Positions 11,270 to 21,859 are shown, counted from the first letter of the stretch. The stretch: DNA of 64,000 nt from Monoplex corrugatus (GCA_030674185.1 JAPXFY010000026.1:55001169-55065168), one strand, 5' to 3'. A program made the numbers and translations. Notes: generated by a model not told the origin, from the letters alone.

Positions 11270-11467
11270 GTGGTCACTTTGACAGTGTCAGCCAAACGGT
11301 CAAAGACGCCATGTAAGGAACAAAATCAATGTGCCATTATTCGTGTCGAATCAGAGAGAATAAATGACAGGAAGTATAAGGGAGAGGACTGGGAAGAGAA
11401 TCAAAGCTTTTGGTTTTTTTTATCTTTCTTGAAACAACAAGCACGTATCCTTGTTCCCTTTGTATCG

Positions 11468-11515
11468 CAGCAACACACACACAACACACACAACACACAC
11501 ACCACACAAACACCA

Positions 11516-11564
<49 letters not shown>

Positions 11565-11580
11565 ACACACACACACACAC
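11468..11580. repeat. (CA)n microsatellite
   Basis: CA array with AACAC and CCAC interruptions, placed directly in front of the RNase H remnant and read through in the same frame as His-Thr repeats. Confidence 0.96.
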
Positions 11581-11583
11581 TCT

Positions 11584-12157
11584 TGAATTATCAAAATTAC
11601 AAACAAGATCAGAAATGATTCTGGAAATTAGTCACTTGATTCATAATTTATCTTTAAGAGGCACTGATATTACTTTCTGCTGGATACCTTCTCATAGTTC
11701 TTTTCGTTATAATGATAAAGTTGACAGGGCTGCCAAACGGGGAGCTAATAACTCACCAGATTCAAACAATATCCAGCTTTCTCTCTCGTTGCACGAGAAT
11801 TACACTTTAGTAGACAACTACGTCTGGAAGCAGTTCCAATTAAAACAGAAAAAGTATGATAAATGTCACATGAACTTTGAAATTAGCAAAATACTTAAGC
11901 AGCTTCATGCCAGCAGAATTATACAATCCCTTATGTATAGATGGAAACTTGATGCATTCAAAACAAAATATACCAAGAACATAGTATGTCTGTGTGGAAA
12001 GAAGATAACACATAGTCATATTCTTTCTTGCGTTAAGGTAAAACGACATATTCCAACACTATCTATGAGTACAGTTTCTGATATATTTGCCTCATCATCA
12101 TTACTGTATGAATTTTTTGTAAGCCTGTCAAAAAGTCCTATAGCGAATTACCTTTAA
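11584..12157 (+). mobile_element. Non-LTR element RNase H and zinc-knuckle remnant
   Basis: After the CA repeat the open frame reads DITFCWIPSHSSFRYNDKVDRAAKRGA. This is the last active-site region of the RNase H domain found in I/Jockey-type LINEs (WxPSHxGxxGNExAD). About 90 residues later comes CLCGKKITHSHILSC, a CxC...H....C knuckle in the usual C-terminal position. The frame stays open for about 190 codons to a stop at 12157. The conserved glycine and glutamate of the family's HxGxxGNExAD motif are replaced (SSFRYNDKVD). RT and endonuclease are absent; this is a 5'-truncated copy or fragment. Confidence 0.68.
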
Positions 12158-12464
12158 AATGTTATTTCACTTGTTCACTGTTATGGTTAGTCACTTATTA
12201 GTTTTATTTTTTTCTTCGTTTCTTCCAGATATTTATCAATTTTGTTTGTTAGTTTGTTTGTTTAAATCGTTAATTATAGTAACATTATTTGTTAGTTTTA
12301 CCTTCCCCTCTTCAAAACAGTTGTTTTCTGGATCATCTTTTCTCAAGTTCAAAATTGACAATTTTCAAATATTCTCTTCACTCCTCTTATCACCACCCCC
12401 CCCCTTTTTTTTTTTTTTTTTTTTTGTCTAAAATCACTTTAGTGAATAGACATTAAATCAAAGA
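12158..12464. other. AT-rich sequence with C8/T23 run; no gene seen
   Basis: Probably the 3' tail region of the preceding LINE remnant. It ends in a C run and a T run at about 12392-12425. No coding signal was recognised. Confidence 0.4.
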
Positions 12465-12588
<124 letters not shown>

Positions 12589-12597
12589 ATGTCGTCT

Positions 12598-13793
12598 TTA
12601 TTGTAATTGTTCTTTAAAACCCAGCAAGGTGTGCAGAGACATATCAGCGATATAAGCAGATAAAAATGTACACCTTGCCTCACTGGATAAATAAACACCT
12701 GGAAAAGAATATTGAGTGCACATATCGATGTATTCGTGCACATAACCTAAGGATATACCACTGGTGTTGACCACTCCGTCAAATTTATCACCTGCGGAGT
12801 TTAGAAAAACAAAGCTGAATACAAATGTAAGCACAACTAAGGACACCGAAACATATGCATGTAAAAACGGACTACAAGTAAATTACCTAAAACTGATTCT
12901 GCACATTATTTCCTTAGAGCCAAAAATGCACTTGTACCCGAAGATATGTATAATCCTACCAGAACGTATGTAAGGTTTACTGAACACATACAGGTGAATA
13001 AACTACGAAGGCAGAAAATCATCAGAAGAAATGACACAATGCAAAGGACCAAGGCAGAAACAAAGAGAGTGACAGAAAATATCATGTTTCTTCCAGCACA
13101 GAATTTCCAGAGGGTGCGGATACTGTTTATACGTGTACTGAAAGAGTCCCCGGTATCCCCATCAGAACAGGCTGTGTTGCTAAACTGTTCAATTCGGTAG
13201 ACTTGTTTTTTCTGCCAATTTCTGAGTTTTTGGGTGTTTAAAAAAACTGTCAACTCTTGACCGTTATCGTCTTTGAGTACACATGGAACCAGAAAAAACA
13301 CGAAAGAAGAATACGAACGCGTATTTAATACAACAAGACAAGACAGGTGCAAATTTTCGGTCAACTGGCTTTTGTCAAGCGTAAGATTACAGACAAACAA
13401 ACACCAGATACAAAAATTAGTAGAAAAAGACTGAAACTTCCCTGCTGCTGTGTCCGGAAACGCGCTCGTATTCTTCTTTTCTTCTTTCGTGTTTTTTTGT
13501 TTTGTTTTTGTTTTTTGTTCCTGTTTGCTTGAACGCGGGCAGTCACACTTGTTTTGGATTTGAGTACATATGTCAAAGATTGTTTTCAAATTATTAATGA
13601 TGGTGAAAATTTCTCCTGTCCAGAAGGTGAGGCAACCTATTTCAAATTGTCTTCTTGTTGTACTGATTCGCACGTAGTCTCCAAAGTCTAAAAATAGTGT
13701 ACTTTTTTTTTCTAGATAACATGTGCAGAGCGTTTGCCAAACCTTTGGACTTAATTGCAACTCGTCATTCTGAGATGATCTGACACGTTGCAA
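12598..13793 (-). pseudogene. Possible tetraspan (claudin/PMP22-like) gene remnant
   Basis: On the minus strand a 295-codon frame (13793-12906) ends with two hydrophobic segments, MIFSVTLFVSALVLCIVSFL and SVNLTYVLVGLYISSG. They are preceded by ACSDGDTGDSF and an IRTLWKFC motif resembling the GLWxxC signature of claudin-superfamily first loops. Downstream, 12846-12770 reads LVVLTFVFSFVFLNSAGDKF, a plausible continuation of TM3 after a short intron (possible donor at about 12919, acceptor tccttag at about 12839). HFYLLISLICLCTPCWVL at about 12690-12620 could be TM4. An upstream segment, INNLKTIFDIC, may be a diverged duplicate of the LWKFC exon. A Penelope-related fragment sits in the middle of the frame. 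Splicing and family are inferred; this could be chance hydrophobic sequence. Confidence 0.3.
13280..13562 (-). mobile_element. Penelope-like element 3'-end fragment
   Basis: The plus-strand block gcaaattttcggtcaact...cttttgtcaagc at 13353-13382 and the run after it (cagacaaa, aaacttccctgc) match the 3' end of the Penelope-like insertion at 38.5-38.65 kb in the same orientation. The piece ggcagtcacacttgttttgg at 13538-13557 matches that element's terminus in the opposite orientation. A further inverted repeat (CACGAAAGAAG...GCGCGT, about 30 bp) lies at 13296-13330 and 13460-13495. Inverted terminal pieces are common in Penelope-like copies. Confidence 0.5.
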
Positions 13794-13829
13794 TTAAACC
13801 CTGAAGTATTTATACAAATGAAGACCAAG

Positions 13830-15430
13830 GAAGAAAATACGCAAATATCAAAAAATGAAAGAAATGACGCACGAACAGATAGAAACGAAATTCTGAGGAT
13901 CTGCCCACATCTTTTCAAAGAACGATAGAGCTCTACATTCCAAGACAAGCGGTCTTCAGAAAAGAATGCCAGCCCAGACATATCAAAAGTTCCACCAATC
14001 ATGACATCAGAAATCAAAAACCTGAAAGAAATGAAAAATAACAAGGCCCTAGGTAAAGATAATCTAACAATTGAGGTCATGGTACTTGGAGGAAAACAGT
14101 TTAGTCAAACAAATAACAATACTTGTTAATGAGCTTTTCAAGAAAAAAACAGACACCAGTAGAATGGAAAGAAGCAAAGATGATCATACTACATAAGAAA
14201 GGACACATAGAAGACATTAAAACTACAGGTCCATCGTCTATTTCCCCACTTTTACAAATTGTTCACAAGGATATTGCAGAGGCAAATGGAAAAGATTCTC
14301 GATGAAAAGCAACCAAAAGAACAGGCTGGTTTCAGAAAAGGTTATTCATCAGCTGACCAGTCAATCGAACAATCAATCAGCTGATAAATAATATATGAAT
14401 TCAACTTACCCCTTTGCATTTGATACCTCGATAATGAAAAAGCATTTGACTCTGTGGAACATCAGGCAATACTGAAGCCATTGAGAACAATGGATGTAAA
14501 CGAAACCTATGTTACTATACTAGAAAAATATCTGTACTGGAACTGCTGAAAGGCTGCGCATAGCTGATCAAGTCTCGGAAGAAATACGAATAATGAGGTT
14601 GTGAGACAGGCGAACTCAACATCTCCAAAATTATTCACAGCAACATTTTCAGGCAGTCTTGAAAAATGTCTATTAGAAGAGAAAAAATAAGCCTAAATGG
14701 AGACAGACTGCCAGACCAAAGATTTGCTCACGATGTAGCCCTGACAAAAGAAAGCACTGAGGATATAGAACATCAACTAAACTTTGTGAATGAAGAAAGT
14801 TTTAAGGTCGATGTCAAGATATATAGAGGAAAACCAAATCCATCACAAACATTAACACAATAGAGTAAATACAAACAGGAGGAATACAAATAGAGAATAT
14901 GACTAACTATGGATATCTGGGACAGAAAACAGCAACGGAAAACAAAAAAGAAATGAAGTTTTGTAAACACTAAAAGCAAAATGGAGAGTTTTTAAAAAAC
15001 AATTTTTAGATCAGCATCTCCCTCTCATCCCTAAAAGGAAGTCTTCAAACAATCTGTCTTACCAACAATCTGTCTTACCAACAATCTGTCTTACCAACAA
15101 TCTGTCTTACCAACAATCTGTCTTACCAACAATCTGTCTTACCAACAATCTGTCTTACCAACAATCTGTCTTACCAACAATCTGTCTTACCAACAATCTG
15201 TCTTACCAACAATCTGTCTTACCAACAATCTGTCTTACCAACAATGCCATACAGATGTCAAACATAATCTTTGACAACAATTGTGCAGAAGTTCGAGACA
15301 AGCCAATGAACAATGGAAAGGATAATGCTGAGCATCAAATTTAAAGACAAAATCTGAAACGCCACCATTAAACAAAGAACCAAAGTGACAGACATAGCCG
15401 AACATGTCACGAAAACAAATACATTTGTAT
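13830..15430 (+). mobile_element. RTE-type reverse transcriptase remnant
   Basis: Frames broken by many stops still show the order of an RTE polyprotein: MTSEIKNLKEMKNNKALGKD (the KNNKAPGxD block), LLHKKG, EQAGFRKGYSSADQ, YLDNEKAFDSVEHQAILKPL (the catalytic-Asp motif, D replaced), SPKLFTATF, DQRFAHDVALT (the FADD box, now FAHD), and finally LPTMPYRCQT with FKDKI and VTDIAEHVTK. The catalytic motif changes and stops show it is inactive. Near its 3' end a 16-bp segment of the coding sequence is tandemly expanded (15046-15244). Confidence 0.72.
15046..15244. repeat. 16-bp minisatellite inside RT coding sequence, about 12.5 copies
   Basis: Perfect or near-perfect copies of caatctgtcttaccaa. The first and last copies read in frame into the RT remnant (VFKQSVLPT before, LPTMPYRC after), so the unit is a piece of the element itself. 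Confidence 0.95.
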
Positions 15431-16443
15431 TCATCCAATCTTTTTAAGTCATCCAAGTTGGGAAGTCTTTTTTTGAGGATGATTATATGTTGTTGTCATC
15501 ATCCACTTTTTGGGCAGTGTTGGATGGTGACAGTGGGAAGGAAATGGGAGAGATGAAATTTCGTAGTAGCAATGATGGCTTCATTAAAGGAGTGCGTCTT
15601 CATTGTTGTTGCTGGTGTTGATTCTAGACAATGTTGATATTCTGAACACACACAGAAAAATGATGCATTGAGGATGATAGCATCTCTTCAAGCCTTTTTT
15701 TAAACAATGACACATCATGTTGTTATTTTAAATATTCAGAATTCACCATCTTATTATTTAATGATTGAAATGTGGCATTATGGATACTGCAACAGTCGAG
15801 ACAACAACAACAGCATATTGAAACATTTCCTCCTCCCTTTCCCACCCTCTTGCTTTTTCTCGTTGATGTTGTATTTTCTACAACTGCATGCCGGCATTCA
15901 AAAGAGCCTGTTAACAGTAAGTCAGCAAAACTACACTCATTTGCATACACCGTGGTTGTGGAAAGTGCACCGTAAGGAGGAGCAGGACAAGGTTGTCACG
16001 TGAATAAATCAATCTTTCAGAAAACAAACCTAGAAAACAACAACTTTCATCATCATCAATTCAAGACAGGCAGGGAGTGGAAGGAGAAATGGAGGAGGAA
16101 GAGCAAAAGAAAGGTTTGTACAGTTTAACAGATGTCGGATAATACACTCCCGTCAATAACTTTCCCTCTCTTCAGGAATCAAAGGAGTGCAAGAAATTAC
16201 GTTATGCTAAACGTACTATTTAAACGGGAATTTAAGTAAAATGTTCTTGCAAGTTTTCTATAAGAATCTGATATGTTCACAAAGTTGTTTTGTGATGAAT
16301 TCTGACATATGAATGCTTCAAACACAAAATTGTTCATTAAAGAAAACTGAAAATCATACTAACCAAGAGACGTTTATTTCATTTGGTGAGGCATGAAACA
16401 GTTTATGTATAAGATAACAGTATCTCACCAATTGGACGTCAAT
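15431..16443. other. No gene seen
   Basis: About 1 kb of AT-rich, apparently single-copy sequence between the RTE remnant and the CA/GT microsatellite. I recognise no coding motif, element terminus or RNA in it. Confidence 0.5.
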
Positions 16444-16477
16444 GTACACACATACATTATATGTATACACACAACAC

Positions 16478-16528
<51 letters not shown>

Positions 16529-16640
16529 CTATGTATGTACATGTGTGTGTGTGTGTGCGTGCGTGTGTGTGTGTGTGTGTGTGTATGTGTGTGTACACAC
16601 ATATATATATGTATGTAAATATACATATATATATATACTG
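16444..16640. repeat. Compound (CA)n...(GT)n...(TA)n inverted microsatellite
   Basis: A CA array (about 16476-16526) is followed after about 15 bp by a GT array (16541-16595) and then TATATA, so the two halves are inverted complements able to fold into a long hairpin. It lies 35 bp upstream of the truncated LINE copy A. Confidence 0.95.
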
Positions 16641-16676
16641 CTTCTACCGTTATTTCTTATATTGTTATATAAGAAG

Positions 16677-18080
16677 GCAGAAGAAGGCCTGAAGAAAATA
16701 GATAACTGCGGACTGCCAGGCAAATACAAAGTCTGGTGTCTACAGTTCATGCTGATACCAAAGCTGCTGTGGCCACTGCTAATCTATGACATTTGCACCA
16801 GCACAGTCGAAGCAATGGAAGCCAAAATCAACAAATACACAAGAAAATGGCTCGGTGTCCCACCTGGTCTCACTGATGTTGCATTCTACTGTCGTCAAGC
16901 AATGCTGAAGCTACCTCTGAAATCCATAGTGGAGGAATACAAAGTTGGAAAAGCAAGACTGTTGAGCATGCTGGAGGAATCGGAGGACAATATCGTGAGA
17001 GCAGTTCATCCAAAGCTGAGAACGGGCAGAAAGTGGAAAGTCCAAGAGGCTGTAAACAATGCCAAGAGAAACCTCAGCATCAAAGAAATAATTGGACACA
17101 CGCAAACCAACAGACAGGGACTGGGAGCAACAAAAATGCAGTGGTGGTCCAAAGCCAAAGGGAAGGAAAAAAGAGACATGATCATACAGGAGTTGAAGGA
17201 AGAAGAAGATGTCAAAAGAGTGCAGAAGGCAGTCCAGCAAGGTCAACAGGGGCAATGGACAACATGGGACAGTGCACTCCAAAGAAGTCTCAGCTGGAAC
17301 GATATGTGGCACATGGCTCCTCTAAGGATAAGCTTCCTCCTCAGATCTGTATATGACCTGCTCCCCTCGAATGCAAACTTAGTGAAATGGGGGAAAGCAG
17401 ACGACCCAGCATGTCCGCTCTGTCAGAAGAAACAAACAGTGGAACATGTCCTAAGCTCTTGCAAAGTAGCGCTAGCCCAAGGAAGGTATACATGGAGGCA
17501 CAACCAAGTTCTGAAAGTGATCACAGATGTGGTTAGCGAAAAAACCATGACCCCAAACGCACCAATTGCTATGACAACGTTCTACAAAGCAGGAGAGAAA
17601 CAGGTCTGGCCCGAAAGGGCTATGACAACCAGCACATTGCCAAAGGGTCTTCTGGATGGAGCAGTCGACTGGGAGTGTACAGCAGACCTCCCAGAGTGGA
17701 GAAATTACCCAGATGTCATCAGCAAGACAGGCATGAGACCAGACATCGCTCTCCACTCTGACTCCTCGAAACAAGTGATTCTGATAGAACTCACTGTGCC
17801 ATACGAAAGCAGAATGGAAGAAGCACATATCTACAAGACCGAAAAATACGCCGGTCTTGCCAGCACCCTGAAGAAAGCAGGTCTGCGGGTCAAAATCTTC
17901 GCCATAGAGGTCGGGGCAAGAGGGTTTGTGGGCACCTCCGCTTATGATCTCATGAAACAACTCGCCATTTCTGGGAAGAAGAGGGCTAGAGCCCTTAAAG
18001 CGATGGCAGAGGCAGCAGAAAGGAGCTCAAGCTGGATCTGGGCAAGGAGGAACCAAAAAAGTGAACTTCATAAGGATTAA
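16677..18080 (+). pseudogene. C-terminal half of REL-LINE protein (copy A)
   Basis: The open frame covers about 467 codons from EEGLKKIDNC to the stop after KSELHKD. It contains the CCHC knuckle CPLCQKKQTVEHVLSSC and the restriction-like endonuclease motif RPDIALHSDSSKQVILIELT, in which PD and the E of ELT are the expected metal-binding residues. It lacks the N-terminal zinc finger and RT. The reading frame happens to extend upstream into the CA/GT microsatellite, producing an artificial His/Thr/Cys/Val leader. The piece is not decayed, only truncated. Confidence 0.85.
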
Positions 18081-18101
18081 ATTCCCTACAGATGATGTGT
18101 G

Positions 18102-18179
18102 CCCCGTTAGCACATTGGTAAAACCGCGTACCGCAGTTCTGAAGCGCAGAATCGCCCAGGTTCGATCCCCGGCGTGGGG
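18102..18179 (+). other. tRNA-like sequence in 3' UTR of copy A
   Basis: An A-box-like TAGCACATTGG (18108-18118) and a perfect B-box GGTTCGATCCC (18159-18169) are 40 bp apart, as in a tRNA gene. CCCC at the 5' end can pair with GGGG at the 3' end, and the T-arm stem has four of five pairs. The D and anticodon stems are imperfect. A run of 23 A follows (18181-18203). It could be an inserted tRNA-derived SINE or a structural part of the LINE 3' UTR. Confidence 0.6.
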
Positions 18180-18219
18180 GAAAAAAAAAAAAAAAAAAAA
18201 AAAGACAACAGCAGAAGGG

Positions 18220-18243
18220 CATCCAGGAGTCATGACCTGGATG
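18220..18243 (+). other. Conserved hairpin in LINE 3' UTR (copy A)
   Basis: CATCCAGG and CCTGGATG form a perfect 8-bp stem with an 8-nt loop. The same hairpin is in copy B (21973-21996), and a shorter stem is kept in the diverged fragment at 47987-48004, so it may be the site the RT recognises. Confidence 0.55.
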
Positions 18244-18590
18244 TGGCCCGGCCCCCCGAGAGTGTAAGGAATTCAGGGCCGAAACACTTGTCTAAAGGGG
18301 GTTACTTCTCTGAAGACCTTCTGTTGTCTAGCTCTCCCTAGAGTTTCTTTCTACCTGCACATGGTCAGTCCATTGACTTCCGGGAATAGTTCGGAGGACA
18401 TTCGGGAAAGACCGAAGGACACTGGGAAAGACTAGATCTGCGGGCTTTGTGGGTTGGCTTCCCACCTTGCCTTTGATAACATGCCACGAGTTTTCCAAAT
18501 GAAAGATGCTCCCAGGATTCACCGAAAGGGGGAGAGAATGATGAATCCATCGGCACTGACTCCATCACGACTGGAAACGCACAACGGACC

Positions 18591-19799
18591 ATGATTAATG
18601 ACCAGTTGGAATTTCCGTGTGCGTGTGGAAGGAGATTCACCACCAAACGCGGCATGAAGATCCACAGGACAAAAATGGGCTGTTTGAAGACACATACGAA
18701 CCAGCAGCAGCGCACTGCGATAGCAGGTGAGACGTTGGATGACCAAGGCCAGGAATTAAACCATAGTGCCAAGGACATCCACGCTGACGGTTCTGATGCG
18801 GATTTTGCACAAGCTCTTAACGCCAAACGTGGAAAACTCAATTTGCCGCCTGTCGGTGCAAAAGAACAATGGGAGAAATTAGATGAGGAACTTGTCCTTA
18901 AGCTGAATGCGCTAATAGGGAACAGTACGCTGGAACACAAACTTGACACATACGGAGACATCATATACTCTATCTGCAGGGACACTTATGGAGTGAAGCA
19001 GCCAAAGACAAAAACGCCTCCCCAGAAATCCAGAAGACAGCAACAGATGGAGAGCATCCGGAGGGAGAAAAGGAAGCTTAAAAAGCGAATGAAAACTGCC
19101 TCAGAATTCGAGAAGCAAGGGCTCCTGGAACTCTGGAAAGATCTGAAGGCCAAACACAATGCTCTCAGCAAAGTGGAATCAGCAAGGCGAAGAAAGAGCA
19201 AAAAGAAGAAGACTCAAGATCGTTTCTTCAAAGATCCCTTTGACTTTGCAAGAAAGCTGTTTGAACAACCCAAATCAGGGACTCTCACAGTGGGCAAGGA
19301 AACCCTAGAGCAGCATCTCAGGGAAACATATTCCGATTCTCAGCGCGAGGCACCACTTGAAATCCAAAATCTGGTTTGGCCTGCAGCGCCAGAAGGAAAA
19401 TTCAATAACAAACCACCAACACTGGATGAAGTGAAGAACGTAGTAAAGAAAGCCAGAGCCAAGTCAGCACCTGGACCAAACGGAATACCATACCTGCTCT
19501 ACAAGAAATGCCCAAAAGTGCTCGAGTGGCTCCACAAGATGATTCGATCAGCATGGAGGAACCAGAAGATCAGCGACCAATGGATGAGAGCTGAAGGAGT
19601 GTACATTCCGAAGGAGCAGAACTCCAGCAGCATCAATCAGTTCAGGCCAATATCACTTCTGAACGTCGAGGGGAAAATCTTCTTCTCTGTTATGGCAGCA
19701 AGATTGACAAAATACCTGACTGAAAACAAGTATCTGGATATGTCAGTCCAAAGGGAGGCATACCAGGAATGCCTGGATGCTTGGAACATGCCACGTTGA
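18591..19799 (+). pseudogene. REL-LINE ORF, N-terminal part (copy B)
   Basis: The frame starts at ATG 18591 and runs 402 codons. Residues 10-31 form a CxC...H.....C zinc finger (CACGRRFTTKRGMKIH). Residues about 140-215 are a Lys/Arg-rich linker. The RT domain begins around residue 285 with VKKARAKSAPGPNGIPYLLY and continues with WMRAEGVYIPKEQ and FRPISLLNVEGKIFFSV. The frame then leaves the RT at about 19750, where a one-base loss in a caaagggagg run shifts it. The rest of the RT continues in another frame from about 19742. In a working element the product would bind and cut target DNA and reverse-transcribe its own RNA. N-terminal zinc fingers of this type are thought to bind the target. 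Confidence 0.85.
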
Positions 19800-21838
19800 T
19801 TTGGGATGCCATCCAAAAAGCAAGAACAGAAAAGAGAGACATTGACGTAGTTTGGCTTGATCTGGCGAATGCATATGGATCAGTTCCACACGATATGATC
19901 CAGCTGGCTCTTGAAATGTATCACATCCCAGAAAACATCCGAACAATGCTGAGGAAGTATTTCCAAGGGTTCTCAATGCGGTTCTCTACCAAAGAATACA
20001 CCACGGACTGGATAGACCTAGAGGTGGGCATTGCAATGGGCTGTGCAATCTCTCCCATACTGTTCGTGTTGGCAATGGAAGTCATCTTGAAAGCTGCAAT
20101 GAAGAGTTCAGGTCCAGTGAATCTGGGAGATGGATACCAGATGCCTCCTCTGAAAGCTTTCATGGATGACACAACAGTCTTGTCCACGGATGAGGAAGAG
20201 ACACACCAAATCATAAAGCAGCTGGATGAGCTGGTGGCCTCTTCAAGAATGAGGTTCAAACCTAAGAAATCCCGAAGTCTATCACTGCGAAAAGGAAAAG
20301 TGGCAGATTCAGTCAAATTCATGGTAGCCAACCAAGCCATCCCCACTGTCACAGAAGAGCCAGTAAAAAGTCTCGGAAGATGGTATGATGACTCCCTGAA
20401 AGACACACAAAGGGGATGTGAAACCAAGCAAACAGCAGAAGAAGGCCTGAAGAAAATAGATAACTGCGGACTGCCAGGCAAATACAAAGTCTGGTGTCTA
20501 CAGTTCATGCTGATACCAAAGCTGCTGTGGCCACTGCTAATCTATGACATTTGCACCAGCACAGTCGAAGCAATGGAAGCCAAAATCAACAAATACACAA
20601 GAAAATGGCTCGGTGTCCCACCTGGTCTCACTGATGTTGCATTCTACTGTCGTCAAGCAATGCTGAAGCTACCTCTGAAATCCATAGTGGAGGAATACAA
20701 AGTTGGAAAAGCAAGACTGTTGAGCATGCTGGAGGAATCGGAGGACAATATCGTGAGAGCAGTTCATCCAAAGCTGAGAACGGGCAGAAAGTGGAAAGTC
20801 CAAGAGGCTGTAAACAATGCCAAGAGAAACCTCAGCATCAAAGAAATAATTGGACACACGCAAACCAACAGACAGGGACTGGGAGCAACAAAAATGCAGT
20901 GGTGGTCCAAAGCCAAAGGGAAGGAAAAAAGAGACATGATCATACAGGAGTTGAAGGAAGAAGAAGATGTCAAAAGAGTGCAGAAGGCAGTCCAGCAAGG
21001 TCAACAGGGGCAATGGACAACATGGGACAGTGCACTCCAAAGAAGTCTCAGCTGGAACGATATGTGGCACATGGCTCCTCTAAGGATAAGCTTCCTCCTC
21101 AGATCTGTATATGACCTGCTCCCCTCGAATGCAAACTTAGTGAAATGGGGGAAAGCAGACGACCCAGCATGTCCGCTCTGTCAGAAGAAACAAACAGTGG
21201 AACATGTCCTAAGCTCTTGCAAAGTAGCGCTAGCCCAAGGAAGGTATACATGGAGGCACAACCAAGTTCTGAAAGTGATCACAGATGTGGTTAGCGAAAA
21301 AACCATGACCCCAAACGCACCAATTGCTATGACAACGTTCTACAAAGCAGGAGGGAAACAGGTCTGGCCCGAAAGGGCTATGACAACCAGCACATTGCCA
21401 AAGGGTCTTCTGGATGGAGCAGTCGACTGGGAGTGTACAGCAGACCTCCCAGAGTGGAGAAATTACCCAGATGTCATCAGCAAGACAGGCATGAGACCAG
21501 ACATCGCTCTCCACTCTGACTCCTCGAAACAAGTGATTCTGATAGAACTCACTGTGCCATACGAAAGCAGAATGGAAGAAGCACATATCTACAAGACCGA
21601 AAAATACGCCGGTCTTGCCAGCACCCTGAAGAAAGCAGGTCTGCGGGTCAAAATCTTCGCCATAGAGGTCGGGGCAAGAGGGTTTGTGGGCACCTCCGCT
21701 TATGATCTCATGAAACAACTCGCCATTTCTGGGAAGAAGAGGGCTAGAGCCCTTAAAGCGATGGCAGAGGCAGCAGAAAGGAGCTCAAGCTGGATCTGGG
21801 CAAGGAGGAACCAAAAAAGTGAACTTCATAAGGATTAA
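19742..21838 (+). pseudogene. REL-LINE ORF, RT core, zinc knuckle and endonuclease (copy B)
   Basis: This frame picks up the RT just before GIPGMPGCLEHATLIWDA. It then shows DVVWLDLANAYGSVPH (first catalytic Asp), IAMGCAISPILFVLAMEV, and the FMDDT box (the paired catalytic Asp residues). The linker follows, then CPLCQKKQTVEHVLSSC and finally the REL endonuclease: MRPDIALHSDSSK and ILIELTVPYESR. The stop is at 21838. All catalytic motifs look intact, so the single upstream frameshift is the only visible lesion. An FMDD box instead of FADD is within the range for non-LTR RTs. Confidence 0.87.
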
Positions 21839-21859
21839 ATTCCCTACAGATGATGTGTG

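Larger units (their letters stand above)
16677..18353 (+). mobile_element. REL-endonuclease LINE, copy A (5'-truncated)
   Basis: From gcagaagaaggcctgaag onward this copy matches copy B almost base for base up to tttctacc at about 18352. The coding part (to 18080) differs from copy B by one residue (KAGEKQ against KAGGKQ), and the internal A-run is 23 against 18. It begins downstream of the RT catalytic motifs, so only the RT thumb/linker, CCHC knuckle, REL endonuclease and 3' UTR are present. Its 3' end abuts the 5' end of copy B with no host sequence between. Confidence 0.9.

Noticed and set aside
16639..16660. Target-site duplication for the LINE pair (ttctaccgttatt against ttctaccttatt at 22101)
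   Set aside because: The match overlaps the element's own 3' end and is short; it could be coincidence.
16461..16676. His/Thr/Cys/Val-rich N-terminus attached to LINE copy A
   Set aside because: The frame only happens to be open through the CA/GT microsatellite; element homology starts at 16677.
18102..18179. A functional tRNA gene
   Set aside because: Promoter boxes are good but acceptor, D and anticodon stems are imperfect and it sits in a LINE 3' UTR followed by an A-run; reported as tRNA-like only.
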